Origin: Pseudomonadota bacterium
GTDB taxonomy: Bacteria; Pseudomonadota; Alphaproteobacteria; Rhizobiales; Hyphomicrobiaceae
Length of the DNA stretch: 64,000 nt
Direction of reading: 5' to 3'
NCBI GenBank assembly: GCA_018242215.1
Contig: JAFECG010000031.1
Coordinates: forward strand, 121,375-185,374
The notes beneath the pieces are model-generated. The model did not search any database. It saw nothing but the letters and a program-made list of their open reading frames with translations, and was not told where the DNA came from. Shown here piece after piece: positions 45,543-56,119 of the stretch (position 1 is the first letter of the stretch; each line of letters starts with the position of its first letter). The translations under genes and the position numbers were made by a program.

Positions 45543-46043
45543 ATGTATTCACGGCGAGATTTTTCGAGGCTGGGGCTTGCCCTGGCAGGTGGATTTGCGT
45601 CGCTTAAATCGGCTTCCGGTTCTGCTGCCGAGAAAGCCGACGAAAAATTCGAAGTCACCAAATCCGAGGCCGAATGGCGGAAAGAGCTCACGCCCGAACA
45701 GTTCAACGTCCTGAGGAAGCAGGGCACCGAACGGGCAGGTTCCTCGCCGCTCGATGCCAACGACGCGCCGGGCACCTATCTCTGCGCGGGATGCGCGCTG
45801 GCGCTCTTTTCGTCGGATACGAAGTATCATAGCGGCACTGGCTGGCCGAGCTTTTGGAAGCCGATCGACGGGGCTGTCGAGACATCCGTCGATACGAGCT
45901 ATTTCATGACGCGCACCGAAGTCCACTGCCACCGCTGCGGCGGCCATCTCGGACACGTCTTCGAGGATGGGCCCAAGCCGACGGGACTGCGGTATTGCAT
46001 GAACGGCGTCGCATTGAATTTCGTGCCGAGAGCCACCGGCTAA
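45543..46043 (+). CDS. msrB: Peptide-methionine (R)-S-oxide reductase, Tat-exported
   Basis: A 166-residue MsrB with an N-terminal twin-arginine signal (SRRDFSRLGLALAGG), implying folded export to the periplasm. The zinc-binding cysteines (LCAGCAL and CHRCGGHLGHVF) and the catalytic Cys in LRYCMNGVALNF are present, as is YHSGTGWPSFW. It would repair R-methionine sulphoxide in envelope proteins. The electron donor is not encoded next to it. Confidence 0.93.
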   Translation: MYSRRDFSRLGLALAGGFASLKSASGSAAEKADEKFEVTKSEAEWRKELTPEQFNVLRKQGTERAGSSPLDANDAPGTYLCAGCALALFSSDTKYHSGTGWPSFWKPIDGAVETSVDTSYFMTRTEVHCHRCGGHLGHVFEDGPKPTGLRYCMNGVALNFVPRATG

Positions 46044-46065
46044 TTCACGTGACGGTCACGGCAGA

Positions 46066-48021
46066 TTAGGCGCTTTGGGCGAAGCGGGCGCTTTTGCCCA
46101 GCGCCAAAAGCTCCGTGGCTTCCTTCGCCGGCATCGGTTTTCCCAAAAGGTAACCCTGGCCATAAGACACGTGGAGTGTGCGCAGTCTCTGGAGTTGCTC
46201 CGCCGTCTCGATGCCTTCGGCAACGACCGAACAGTTCAGGTTCTTTGCAAGCTGCACGATCGAGCGCACGATGAGATCGCTTTCTCTCGACCGCCCGAGC
46301 TGACTGACGAAGAGGCGGTCGATCTTGATGCGATCGAACGGGAAACTGACGAGGTAACTCAACGACGAGTACCCAGTACCGAAATCGTCGAGCGCGATGG
46401 AGGCACCCAGGTCCTTCAATCTCTTGAGCTGATCCAGCGTAACCGGATCATTCTGCAGCAAGCTCGATTCGGTAATTTCGATTTCCAGCCTGTTGGCAGC
46501 GAGACCGCTTTGGCGCAACGCTTGTTCGATGCGATGAACGACGTCATCGGATGCGATCTGCAGCGGCGAGAGATTTACGTTCACCATCACGCTGGATGGC
46601 CAGGTGGCGGCCTGCGTGCACGCCTGCTCGATCACCCATGCGCCGATCTCGTTCGCCATTCCGATCTCTTCAGCAATGCTCAAGAACTGACCGGGCGGGA
46701 GCAGTCCGCGCGAGGGATGGCGCCATCGGATCAGGCATTCGAAGCCGATGATCTCGTCCTTGGGCAATTTGCAGATCGGCTGATAATAAAGTTCGAGTTC
46801 CTTTTTTGCGAGAGCGTCGCGAAGTCCGAGTTCGAGCGATTGGCGCTCTTGAGCCGAGCGCAACATGTCGGCCTCAAAAATACAATGAGAGCGACGGCCG
46901 GCTGATTTGCCGGCGTACATCGCGAGATCCGCCTGCTTCAGTAAGATGTCACCCGTCGCGTCATTTTCGGACGCAATGGCGACGCCAACAGATGCGCCGA
47001 TCTGGATCCTCTGACCTTCAAGAAAGATCGGTTCGCTCAAAGACGCGACCAGACGCTCGGCGAGTGCGCTCGCAGTGGCGCGACCGGGAACGTCGAGTGC
47101 GACCACGGCGAATTCATCGCCTCCGAGCCGGGCCACGAGATCTTTGTCTCGCACCGTCTTTTCGATGCGCGCGGCGGCGATGCGCAGAACCGCGTCGCCG
47201 GCGGCATGGCCCAGCGCGTCGTTGACGCTCTTGAAGCGGTCGAGATCAACATAGAACACACCATAGGACGGCGGTCGGGCGTCGTCGCTGCAGAGACCGT
47301 TCAACCGGGCCATGAATGCCCGGCGGTTGGCGACGCCCGTCAGGCCGTCGGTCATGGCGGCACGTTCCGTCTCCTCGCGGGCGGCCACAAGCGCGGTAAC
47401 CGACTCTTTCAGCTTCTCAATGGCATCGAGGCGCTCGGCGAAGATCTCGGCGTTCGATGCGATCAGGCCGACGAGGAAAGCAAGATAGCTCACGGCCAGT
47501 GCGCCGAGGATGAGATGGTTGTCGAAAGTCAGGAACAGACACTTGACGCCAAGCGGGACGAGAATCGTCGACGCGTAGATGATCCCGGCGACGGGAATCG
47601 GTGCGAGAAGAATACTGCCGCTCGCCGCCATGCCGACGACAAGCGCGACAAGGATGACTTCGCTGTCGCCGACGGAACCCGCCCACGCCGTTCCGAGGAC
47701 GCTCCACGGAAGCGCCAGGAGCACCGCGTAGCGCAGCGCGTTTCGCGTACTCCGGCGCGGACCGACCGACTCCGATCTTTCCCGTCGTCGCTGGCCGCTC
47801 CGGAACGAACGCACGAAGACGATCCCGCAGATCGCCAGCGAAGCCCCTGCCCAGACCGCCAGTTTCGGCGCCGGAATGAGATTGCGAAACGCCAGGACGG
47901 CCAATGTCACATTGATCGCGTACCCGATCATGGCCGCCGGGGTTGCCCGGGCGATGCTCGCAAGCTGATCTCTATGGGCGGAGGACCAGCCCCGCCAGTT
48001 GAAAAGTTTCGAAGAATTCAC
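46066..48021 (-). CDS. Membrane-bound GGDEF-EAL cyclic-di-GMP protein
   Basis: A 651-residue protein with about five transmembrane helices in the first ~185 residues. A GGDEF domain follows with an intact RLGGDEFAVV active site near residue 300 and DGLTGVANRRAF. A C-terminal EAL domain shows GFECLIRW (ECL in place of EAL, Glu kept), EITESSLL, DDFGTGYSSLSYL, IKIDRLFV and VAEGIE. The metal and catalytic residues of both domains look intact, so the net activity cannot be assigned by eye. It may link c-di-GMP to the exopolysaccharide genes at 56-64 kb, but that is speculation. Confidence 0.92.
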   Translation of the reverse strand: MNSSKLFNWRGWSSAHRDQLASIARATPAAMIGYAINVTLAVLAFRNLIPAPKLAVWAGASLAICGIVFVRSFRSGQRRRERSESVGPRRSTRNALRYAVLLALPWSVLGTAWAGSVGDSEVILVALVVGMAASGSILLAPIPVAGIIYASTILVPLGVKCLFLTFDNHLILGALAVSYLAFLVGLIASNAEIFAERLDAIEKLKESVTALVAAREETERAAMTDGLTGVANRRAFMARLNGLCSDDARPPSYGVFYVDLDRFKSVNDALGHAAGDAVLRIAAARIEKTVRDKDLVARLGGDEFAVVALDVPGRATASALAERLVASLSEPIFLEGQRIQIGASVGVAIASENDATGDILLKQADLAMYAGKSAGRRSHCIFEADMLRSAQERQSLELGLRDALAKKELELYYQPICKLPKDEIIGFECLIRWRHPSRGLLPPGQFLSIAEEIGMANEIGAWVIEQACTQAATWPSSVMVNVNLSPLQIASDDVVHRIEQALRQSGLAANRLEIEITESSLLQNDPVTLDQLKRLKDLGASIALDDFGTGYSSLSYLVSFPFDRIKIDRLFVSQLGRSRESDLIVRSIVQLAKNLNCSVVAEGIETAEQLQRLRTLHVSYGQGYLLGKPMPAKEATELLALGKSARFAQSA

Positions 48022-48409
48022 GTCATCGCCTCGGCACGCACCGCGATTTCGCGAGCCTAATTCGGACCCCTTAACGATCCGGATGCGCGGATAAAGTATT
48101 TTTCTATTTTTGCCGAAAGTGCAGAAGGTAGCCTGTGATCAGGCATGCGGAGTTAAGTCATTGCTCTGAAATACTAATTTTTGAGCATACGTGGTGCGGA
48201 CGGGCAGTTTCCGGAACGCTCGGATAGCGACAGGCATATTTCGGCCACCCCAGTGCCGCGTCACTGGCGACGCGATGCAGCACCATCCCTTGCCACGGCA
48301 ACGGATTTCGCCGAACGCTGCGTTTCCATGTTCGGGTGTTGGGACGAACGTCAAACGCACCGTGTTGCAGAGGCTTCCCGGGTGCTGACGAGAGCTGAAA
48401 AGAGAGATT
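48022..48409. other. Divergent control region between the GGDEF-EAL and RND efflux genes
   Basis: 388 bases without a convincing gene. The perfect inverted repeat CCAGTG-CCGCGT-CACTGG at 48251-48268 is a possible operator for the efflux operon. No adjacent regulator gene is present. Confidence 0.45.
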
Positions 48410-49747
48410 ATGGCGCTACTTCGGTGGGCTACAACGGTCGTCGTTCTCGGTGCGATAGCGGGCGGCGTTTATTACACGATGCACAGCGGCACCGCCCCTG
48501 ACGGCGCGACCCAAGGGCGCCATTCGCGGAATGGCGGATTCGGTGGACCGGTGGCGGTTGTCGCAAAGCCCGCCGAAACGGCGGATGTGCCCGTCTATTT
48601 CGAAGGCGTCGGCTCGGTGAAGGCTTTGAATACCGCGACGATCCGCGCCCAGGTCGACGGTCGTCTCCTCAGCGTCAACTTCAAGGAAGGCCAGGACGTC
48701 AAGAAAGGCGACCTGCTCGCCAAGATCGATCCAGTGACCTACCAGGCGCAGCTCGATCAGGCGATCGCGAAAAAAGCCCTCGACGAGGCGCTGCTGGCCA
48801 ATACCAAGCACGATCTCGAGCGCTTCCAGAAGGTCGGCACGCTCGCTATCTCGCAGCAGCAGATCGACACGCAGGTTGCGCTCATCAAGCAGCAGGAAGC
48901 GCAAGTCAAAGCCGACGTCGCCTCCATAGAAAACGCCCAGGCCATCCTCGACTATACGACGATCGTGGCGCCGTTCGACGGGCGCACCGGCATTCGGCTC
49001 GTCGACGAGGGCAACCTCGTCCACGCCAACGATACCGCGGGTATCGTCGTCATCACGCAGGTGCAGCCGATCACCGCGATCTTCACGCTGCCGCAACAGG
49101 ATCTGCCGACACTCGCCACTGCGATCCAAGCGGGCCCGATGACGGCGCAGGCCCTGTCAACGGACAGCCAGACGGAACTCGACGTCGGCTCGCTGAAGGT
49201 CATCGACAATCAGGTCGACCAGCAGACGGGCACGATCAAGCTCAAAGCGGAATTTCCGAACGAGAAGCGTCAGCTCTGGCCCGGCCAGTTCGTCAATGTC
49301 CGGCTTCTCGTCGATACGCTCAAGGGCGTGACAGTGGCGCCTACGGAAGCCGTGCAGCGCGGCCCCGACGGGACCTATGTCTTTGTCGTCGGCTCCGACA
49401 ACACCGTCGAAATGCGGAACGTCAAGATCTCCCGGCAGGATGAAAAATACGCCGTGATTGCTGAAGGCGTCAAATCCGGCGAGACTGTCGTGACGAGCGG
49501 CTTCGCCCGGCTGAAGGACGGTTCGACCGTCTCGGTAAGCGATGGCACGTCGCCTCCTCCGGATACGAAACCTCAACACCACAAGAAATCTTTCGACCGC
49601 AAGAAATCAGCTTCCGCCGATGCGAACGGACTGATAGCGCCTTCCGCGTCCGCGACCGAGGCCGCTCTCGTGACAGGCTCGACGTCGGCCGATGGAAAGC
49701 ACTCGGGCAAGCATCACCACCATCGGGATAGCGGCCAATCGCCATGA
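48410..49747 (+). CDS. RND efflux periplasmic adaptor subunit (MdtA-like)
   Basis: A 445-residue membrane-fusion protein. It has an N-terminal signal or anchor (LLRWATTVVVLGAIAGGVYYTM) and a biotinyl-lipoyl domain (RAQVDGRLLSVNFKEGQDVKKGDLLAKIDP). A helical hairpin (~105-160), a second lipoyl half (APFDGRTGIRLVDEG) and beta-barrel/membrane-proximal domains (KAEFPNEKRQLWPGQFVNVRLLV) follow. The C-terminal ~60 residues are a His/Lys/Ser-rich tail not usual for the family (HHKKSFDRKKS, HSGKHHHHRDSG). Its stop overlaps the next start by 4 bases (ATGA). It links the two RND pumps to an outer-membrane channel not encoded here. Confidence 0.92.
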   Translation: MALLRWATTVVVLGAIAGGVYYTMHSGTAPDGATQGRHSRNGGFGGPVAVVAKPAETADVPVYFEGVGSVKALNTATIRAQVDGRLLSVNFKEGQDVKKGDLLAKIDPVTYQAQLDQAIAKKALDEALLANTKHDLERFQKVGTLAISQQQIDTQVALIKQQEAQVKADVASIENAQAILDYTTIVAPFDGRTGIRLVDEGNLVHANDTAGIVVITQVQPITAIFTLPQQDLPTLATAIQAGPMTAQALSTDSQTELDVGSLKVIDNQVDQQTGTIKLKAEFPNEKRQLWPGQFVNVRLLVDTLKGVTVAPTEAVQRGPDGTYVFVVGSDNTVEMRNVKISRQDEKYAVIAEGVKSGETVVTSGFARLKDGSTVSVSDGTSPPPDTKPQHHKKSFDRKKSASADANGLIAPSASATEAALVTGSTSADGKHSGKHHHHRDSGQSP

Positions 49748-52700
49748 GCGTTTCCCGGCCCTTCATCGAAAGGCCGATCGCGACATCCCTTCTCGCGCTC
49801 GCGACCCTTCTCGGCGGTATCCTCGGATACCTCGCGCTCCCGATCTCGTCGCTGCCGCAGGTCGACTTCCCGACCGTCGAGGTAACGACCGAACTTCCGG
49901 GCGCGAGCCCCGAGACGATGTCGACGCTCGTCACCGCATCGCTCGAACGGCAGTTCGGGCAGATCCAGTCGCTCGCGTCGATGTCTTCGACGAGCTCGTT
50001 CGGCTTGAGCCGCATCACGCTACAGTTCAATCTCGATCGTGACATCGATGCCGCCGCGCAGGACGTGCAGGCCGCGATCAATGCTGCGGGTTCGACGCTG
50101 CCGAAGAACCTGCCCTATCCGCCCACCTATTCGAAGGTCAATCCGGCAGACACGCCGATCGTCACGCTGGCGCTGACCTCGAATACGCAGTCCCTCAGAT
50201 CGCTTTCGGATCTCGCCGATACGCTTCTTGCACAGCGGCTCGCGTCCGTGTCTGGCGTCGGCCACGTGTCAATCGAAGGCGGCATCAAGCCGGCCGTTCG
50301 AGTCGAAGCCGATATCTCGCGCCTCGCGAGCTATGGCCTCAGCATGGCCGACCTCAGCGCCGCGATCGCGAGTGCCAACGTCTCGGGGCCAAAAGGTTCG
50401 ATCGATGGCGCCAAGCAATCTTACACGATCGCCGCGAATGACCAGATCGACAAGGCGAAAGTCTACGAGGATGTCATCGTCGCCTACCGCAACGAGGCAC
50501 CTGTCCGGATAAAGGACGTCGCGAAAGTCAGCGAGGGCTTGGAAAACACCCGCGTTGGCGGCTGGTATGACGGCAAACCCGCGGTCATCGTCGACGTCCA
50601 GAGACAACCCGGCGCCAACGTTCTCGAAACGGTCCAGCGCATCAAGAACGAACTACCGCGCGTCGAGCGAGCGATGCCCGCAGGCGTCGATCTGCAGGTC
50701 GTGAGCGACCGAACCGGAACGATCAAGGCCTCGGTCGATGATGTGCAGTTCACGCTCGTGCTCAGCGTCGGGCTAGTGGTGATGGTCGTCCTTCTGTTCC
50801 TGCGTTCGATGCGGGCAACGATCATCGCCGGCGTCGCGCTTCCCGTTTCACTGATTGCCACGTTCGGCGTCATGTATTTCTGCGGTTTCAGCCTCGATAA
50901 CCTCTCGCTGATGGCGCTGACGATCGGGACCGGCTTCGTCGTCGACGACGCGATCGTGATGATCGAGAATGTCGTGCGTCATATCGAAAAGGGCGAAAAG
51001 CCGTTGAAGGCTGCGCTCGACGGCGCCCGCGAAATCGGCTTCACGGTTATCTCGCTGACGCTGTCATTGATCGCCGTCTTCATTCCTCTGCTCTTCATGA
51101 GCGGGCTCGTCGGACGGATGTTCCGCGAATTCGCGCTGACCCTCACCATCGCTGTCGTCGTCTCGGCGGTCGTCTCGCTGACACTGACGCCAATGATGTG
51201 CTCGAAGCTCTTGCGCGGGGGCGGACACGACGAGAAATCCGGTATTATCGGCCGCTTCATGGAGCGGGTGATCAAGGGCTATGACCGCTCGCTCGAATTC
51301 GTCTTTCGCCATCAGACGGCGACGCTGCTTGTCGCGCTTCTGACAGTCGCGATCACGATCTGGCTGTACGTGATCATGCCGAAAGGGTTTCTGCCCGATC
51401 AGGACACTGGCGCGATTACCGCTGTCGTCGAGGGTAGCCCGCAGATCTCTTTCGATGAAATGAAGAAAGTGCAGCAGCAGGTCGCAGCCGTTGTTGCGCA
51501 TGATCCGGACGTATCCGGCGTCGCATCGATCATCGGCATCGGCCAGCTCAACGCGACGACGAATGTCGGCAATCTCAAGATCATGCTGAAGCCGCGTAGC
51601 GGCCGGGATTCCAACGTCGTCGAGGTGATTCAGCGACTGAAGCATGCCGTCAGATCCATCCCCGGCACGATGGTCTATTTTCTGCCGGTGCAGGACGTAC
51701 AGATTTCGACGCAGTCGAGCCGGGCGCGCTACCAATACACGCTTGCCAGCACGGATGTCGACGAGGTCGCCGAGTGGGCGAAGAAGATGGGCGATGCGCT
51801 CAAGTCATCGCCATATCTCCGCAACGTGGCATCCGAGGAAGTCGAAGGCGGGCTCATCGCGCGGATCGATGTCGACCGCGTTACGGCGGGCCGCCTCGGC
51901 GTCACGATGCAGGCGATCAACGACGCGTTGAGCAACGCTTTCGGCCAGCGGCAAGTGTCGACGATCTACGAACAGGCCAACCAATATCGTGTCGTGCTTG
52001 AAGCGGCGGAGCAGTACCGAAACGATCCATCGCGTCTCAACCGGCTTTATGTTGCATCGACGACAGCGGGAGCTCCGGTTCTTCTGACGGCCGTCGCCAA
52101 AGTGACGTTCGACACGGCGCCGCTTGCGATCAGCCATCAGGATCAATTCCCGGCTATCACGATCAGCTTCAACCTGGCGCCCCATGCATCGCTAAGCGAC
52201 GCCTTGGCTGCCATCGACAATGCCAGGACATCCATCGACCTGCCGCCGACGGTGACGGGAACGTTCTACGGCGATGCCGCAGAGTTCTCGAAGTCCCTCA
52301 AAAACACGCCCTGGCTCATCCTGGCCGCCATCGTCACGATCTACATCGTGCTCGGCGTTCTCTATGAAAGCCTGATCCATCCGTTCACGATTCTGACGAC
52401 GCTGCCGTCGGCCGGCATTGGCGCGGCATTGGCGCTTGAACTTACCGGGAATGACCTCTCATTCGTGGCTCTGATCGGCATCGTTCTGCTGATGGGCATC
52501 GTCAAGAAGAACGCGATCATGATGATCGACTTTGCGCTTGAGGCCGAACGCGAGCGCGGGCTTTCGCCTCGCGATTCGATCAAGGAAGCGGCGCTTCTGC
52601 GCTTCCGGCCTATCATGATGACGACGCTCGCGGCGCTTTTCGGGGCCCTGCCGCTCGCGCTCGAAAGCGGTACGGGATCGGAACTCCGTAACCCGCTCGG

Positions 52701-52896
52701 CATCACCATTGTCGGCGGCCTGCTGCTCAGCCAGCTGCTGACGCTTTACACGACGCCGGTCATCTATCTGGCGATGGAGCGGCTCCGGGCCCGTTTCAAG
52801 GGAGCTATCGCCCCAGGTTCAGGCAACGAAGCCTCTGAGGAGTCTACCGCTCCGCATGCGTCGGTGACAGCGGCCAACCGCGAGGCTGCGGAGTAG
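49744..52896 (+). CDS. RND multidrug efflux transporter (MdtB-like)
   Basis: A 1050-residue inner-membrane proton/drug antiporter with the usual 12 helices and two large periplasmic loops. The start SRPFIERPIATSLLALATLLGG is the RND helix 1, and the proton-relay pair Asp401-Asp402 lies in GFVVDDAIVMIENVVRH. TLTPMMCSKLLR and GIVKKNAIMMIDFALEAER are conserved. It is translationally coupled to the adaptor gene and followed 3 bases later by a second RND gene, as in MdtABC/MuxABC, where the two pumps form heterotrimers. Substrates cannot be predicted. Confidence 0.93.
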   Translation: MSVSRPFIERPIATSLLALATLLGGILGYLALPISSLPQVDFPTVEVTTELPGASPETMSTLVTASLERQFGQIQSLASMSSTSSFGLSRITLQFNLDRDIDAAAQDVQAAINAAGSTLPKNLPYPPTYSKVNPADTPIVTLALTSNTQSLRSLSDLADTLLAQRLASVSGVGHVSIEGGIKPAVRVEADISRLASYGLSMADLSAAIASANVSGPKGSIDGAKQSYTIAANDQIDKAKVYEDVIVAYRNEAPVRIKDVAKVSEGLENTRVGGWYDGKPAVIVDVQRQPGANVLETVQRIKNELPRVERAMPAGVDLQVVSDRTGTIKASVDDVQFTLVLSVGLVVMVVLLFLRSMRATIIAGVALPVSLIATFGVMYFCGFSLDNLSLMALTIGTGFVVDDAIVMIENVVRHIEKGEKPLKAALDGAREIGFTVISLTLSLIAVFIPLLFMSGLVGRMFREFALTLTIAVVVSAVVSLTLTPMMCSKLLRGGGHDEKSGIIGRFMERVIKGYDRSLEFVFRHQTATLLVALLTVAITIWLYVIMPKGFLPDQDTGAITAVVEGSPQISFDEMKKVQQQVAAVVAHDPDVSGVASIIGIGQLNATTNVGNLKIMLKPRSGRDSNVVEVIQRLKHAVRSIPGTMVYFLPVQDVQISTQSSRARYQYTLASTDVDEVAEWAKKMGDALKSSPYLRNVASEEVEGGLIARIDVDRVTAGRLGVTMQAINDALSNAFGQRQVSTIYEQANQYRVVLEAAEQYRNDPSRLNRLYVASTTAGAPVLLTAVAKVTFDTAPLAISHQDQFPAITISFNLAPHASLSDALAAIDNARTSIDLPPTVTGTFYGDAAEFSKSLKNTPWLILAAIVTIYIVLGVLYESLIHPFTILTTLPSAGIGAALALELTGNDLSFVALIGIVLLMGIVKKNAIMMIDFALEAERERGLSPRDSIKEAALLRFRPIMMTTLAALFGALPLALESGTGSELRNPLGITIVGGLLLSQLLTLYTTPVIYLAMERLRARFKGAIAPGSGNEASEESTAPHASVTAANREAAE

Positions 52897-52899
52897 GCC

Positions 52900-55800
52900 A
52901 TGAACGTCTCGCGCATCTTCATCGAGAGACCCATCGGCACGGCGCTTCTCGCGATCGGGCTATTTCTCGTCGGGGCCGTCGCCTACTTCCTCCTGCCGGT
53001 CGCAAGCATGCCGTCGGTCGAGATCCCGACCATTCGCATCATGGCGTCGCGGCCCGGTGCCGACCCCGCGACGATGGCAGCCAGCGTCGCCTCGCCGCTC
53101 GAACGACGTCTCGGCGAGATTGCGGGCGTGACGGAGATGACGTCGACGAGTTCGCTCGGCTCGACGTCGATCGCAATGCAATTCGATCTCGATCGCAACG
53201 TCGATGGTGCGGCGCGCGACGTGCAGGCGGCGCTCAACGCGGCGACGGCAGATCTGCCGGGCGATCTTCCGCAGGTGCCGACGTTTCGCAAGTACAATCC
53301 ATCGGGCGCGCCGATCCTGATCCTTGCCTTGACGTCCAAGACGATGACGACGGGGGATATTTACGACACGGCCGATACGATCATCGGGCAGCGCATCTCG
53401 CAAGTGGAGGGCGTCGCGGACGTGACGGTCAGCGGCGCGGACCAGCCGGCGACACGCATTCAGGTCGATCCGACCTTGGTTGCCTCGATGGGCGTCAGCT
53501 TCGACGATGTCAAGACCGCCGTGTCCGCCGCCAACGACCTTTCGCCGATCGGCTCGATCGACGGCGCCAATCAGACGATCGTCCTACAGTCGAATTCGCA
53601 GATGACGGATCCGGAGGACTACAAGGATATTGTCGTCAAGAACATGCCGAACGGAGACGTCGTCCGAGTGGGCGATGTCGCAACGGTCATCAAGGCAACA
53701 CGAAATGCGCGCTCCTCGGCACGCTTCGGGATGTCCCCGGCTGTGCTCCTCATCATAACCAAGACGCCGGAAGCCAACGTCATCGCCACGGTCGACCGCG
53801 TCAAAGCCGTGCTACCTCAGCTCAAGGAATGGATTCCCGCCGGAATCGACATTTCCATTCTGTCGGATCGTACGACGACGATCCGCGCTTCCGTCCACGA
53901 CATGCAGTTTACGCTGGCGCTGACGATCCTGCTTGTCATGTCGGTCGTGTTCGTCTTCCTCAGGCGATCCACGCCGACGATCGCCGCGGGCATCACGGTG
54001 CCGCTGTCGCTCGCCGGTACCTGCGCGGCAATGTGGGCATCCGGCTTTTCGATCAACAATCTGACGCTGATGGCGCTGGCGGTTGCCGTGGGCTTCGTGG
54101 TCGATGACGCGATCGTCATGATCGAGAACGTCTACCGCAACATGGAAAAGGGCATGAAGCCGTTGGCTGCCGCGCTCGAAGGTTCGCGGCAGATCGGATT
54201 TACGGTCATATCGATTTCGATATCGTTGATTGCCGCGTTCATACCCGTCCTCTTCATGACGGGAATCGCGGGGCGGCTTCTTCACGAATTCGCGATGACA
54301 CTGACGTTTGCGATCGTCATTTCGGCGATCGTCTCGCTGACCGTCACGCCGATGATCTGCGCACATTTCATCAAGGCGGGTGCCGAAGAGCATCGCAATC
54401 TTGCCGACCGCATCTTTGAAGGCGTTCTGGCGGCCATCGTCCGCGCCTACGCTTTCACGCTGCGCATCGCCCTGCGCAACCAGCTCATCATGCTGGCCGT
54501 TTTCGTCGCGACGATCGTCCTGACGGTGCATTTCTATGCCGTGCTGCCCAAGGGCTATCTGCCGGAAGATGATACCGGCCTCATCCTCGCGTCGACAGAA
54601 GCCAACGCAGACGTCTCGTTCGCCGAAATGAAGCGCCTTCAGGACCAGGCGCTGAAAGTCGTTCTGGCCGATCCGGCTATCGACAACGTCGGCTCGTCCA
54701 TGGGAGCGGGCGGCTTCAATCCGACGCAGAATCTTGGCCGGATGTTCATCAGTCTGAAGCCGCTCAACGAGCGCGGCAACGTGCCGACCGCAGAGGTCAT
54801 CGACCGGCTCCGGAAGCCTCTCGGAAAAATCGTCGGACTCGCGACACGCCTGATGCCTTCGCGAGATATCCGCACCGGCGCGCGTTCCGGCAAAGCCGAC
54901 TACCAATATACGCTCTGGTCGCTCAACGCCGAGGATCTCTATGCGTGGGTGCCGAAAGCGCTCGCTGCCGTTCGCGCCATTCCGGGCGTCGTGGACGTCA
55001 GCACCGATCGCGAAGCCGGTGGCCTCCAGCTCAACGCAAATATCAATCGCGATGTGGCGTCAAAGCTCAACGTGGCCGTCCTCGATATCGACAATGCGCT
55101 CTCGAATGCGTTCTCGCAGACGCAATTCTCGACGATTTACGGGGACCGCAACCAATACAAAGTCGTTCTCGAGGTCGATCCGAAGTTGCAGGGACAGCCC
55201 AAGGATTTGTCGCGGATCTACGTTCCAACACTCGACGGAACGCGCCAAGTCCCGCTCTCGAGTCTCGTGACGCTAACGCAAAGCATCGCGCCGCTCGTCG
55301 TCAATCATCAGGGGCCGTTTCCCGCCGTGACGATCAATTACAGTTTGAGGCCGGGCGTCAGCATGGATACGAGCCTTCAGGCCATCGATGCCGCTCTCCA
55401 GAACTTGCATATGCCTGAATCGATCCGGGCAGAGCCCGCAGGCGATGCCAAAGCGTTTCAGGAGCAGGCACGGGAGCAGACGCTGCTGATCCTTGCGGCG
55501 CTCCTTTCGATTTACATCGTCCTGGGCGTCCTTTACGAGAGCCTCGCGCATCCGCTGACGATCATTTCGACGTTGCCGTCCGCCGGGCTTGGCGCCCTGC
55601 TTGCCCTCGAGATGGCGAGAATGGACCTCTCCATCATCGCCCTGATCGGCGTCATCCTGCTGATCGGCATCGTGAAGAAAAACGGCATCATGCTGGTTGA
55701 TTTTGCACTCAACGCCGAGCGCGAGCATGGCCTGTCCCCGCACGATGCGATCTATGATGCCTGCCTGCAGCGGTTCCGGCCGATCCTGATGACGACGCTC

Positions 55801-56019
55801 GCGGCCATTCTCGGCGCCATTCCTCTCGCCGTCGCGATCGGCCCGGGGTCCGAATTGCGGCGACCGCTCGGCATTACGATCATTGGCGGCCTCGTCGTCT
55901 CACAGATCCTGACGCTCTACACGACGCCGGTGATTTACCTGCTGCTCGAAAGGCTCAAGGCGCGGGTTTCCAGATGGAGATCAAGGGACGCTTCCGCGAT
56001 TCCGACGGGAAGCACCTGA
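52900..56019 (+). CDS. RND multidrug efflux transporter (MdtC-like)
   Basis: A 1039-residue RND pump, paralogous to its upstream neighbour. Helix 1 is SRIFIERPIGTALLAIGLFLVG, the proton-relay pair is Asp402-Asp403 in GFVVDDAIVMIENVYRN, and GIVKKNGIMLVDFALNAEREHG is conserved. It keeps all features of an active pump. With the MdtA- and MdtB-like proteins it should form a tripartite efflux system with a TolC-type channel from elsewhere. Confidence 0.93.
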   Translation: MNVSRIFIERPIGTALLAIGLFLVGAVAYFLLPVASMPSVEIPTIRIMASRPGADPATMAASVASPLERRLGEIAGVTEMTSTSSLGSTSIAMQFDLDRNVDGAARDVQAALNAATADLPGDLPQVPTFRKYNPSGAPILILALTSKTMTTGDIYDTADTIIGQRISQVEGVADVTVSGADQPATRIQVDPTLVASMGVSFDDVKTAVSAANDLSPIGSIDGANQTIVLQSNSQMTDPEDYKDIVVKNMPNGDVVRVGDVATVIKATRNARSSARFGMSPAVLLIITKTPEANVIATVDRVKAVLPQLKEWIPAGIDISILSDRTTTIRASVHDMQFTLALTILLVMSVVFVFLRRSTPTIAAGITVPLSLAGTCAAMWASGFSINNLTLMALAVAVGFVVDDAIVMIENVYRNMEKGMKPLAAALEGSRQIGFTVISISISLIAAFIPVLFMTGIAGRLLHEFAMTLTFAIVISAIVSLTVTPMICAHFIKAGAEEHRNLADRIFEGVLAAIVRAYAFTLRIALRNQLIMLAVFVATIVLTVHFYAVLPKGYLPEDDTGLILASTEANADVSFAEMKRLQDQALKVVLADPAIDNVGSSMGAGGFNPTQNLGRMFISLKPLNERGNVPTAEVIDRLRKPLGKIVGLATRLMPSRDIRTGARSGKADYQYTLWSLNAEDLYAWVPKALAAVRAIPGVVDVSTDREAGGLQLNANINRDVASKLNVAVLDIDNALSNAFSQTQFSTIYGDRNQYKVVLEVDPKLQGQPKDLSRIYVPTLDGTRQVPLSSLVTLTQSIAPLVVNHQGPFPAVTINYSLRPGVSMDTSLQAIDAALQNLHMPESIRAEPAGDAKAFQEQAREQTLLILAALLSIYIVLGVLYESLAHPLTIISTLPSAGLGALLALEMARMDLSIIALIGVILLIGIVKKNGIMLVDFALNAEREHGLSPHDAIYDACLQRFRPILMTTLAAILGAIPLAVAIGPGSELRRPLGITIIGGLVVSQILTLYTTPVIYLLLERLKARVSRWRSRDASAIPTGST

Positions 56020-56119
56020 ACGACCTCGGAATTCATCCTGTCGATCCAATTTTGGCACGGCGATATTGCCAATCCGCGGTCGTAAGGATAACGCGTATTT
56101 GAAGCCATCCGATAAGCAC

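Noticed and set aside
48191-48388. 65-codon + strand frame upstream of the RND operon
   Set aside because: No Shine-Dalgarno, no signal peptide, and it lies in a likely promoter region.
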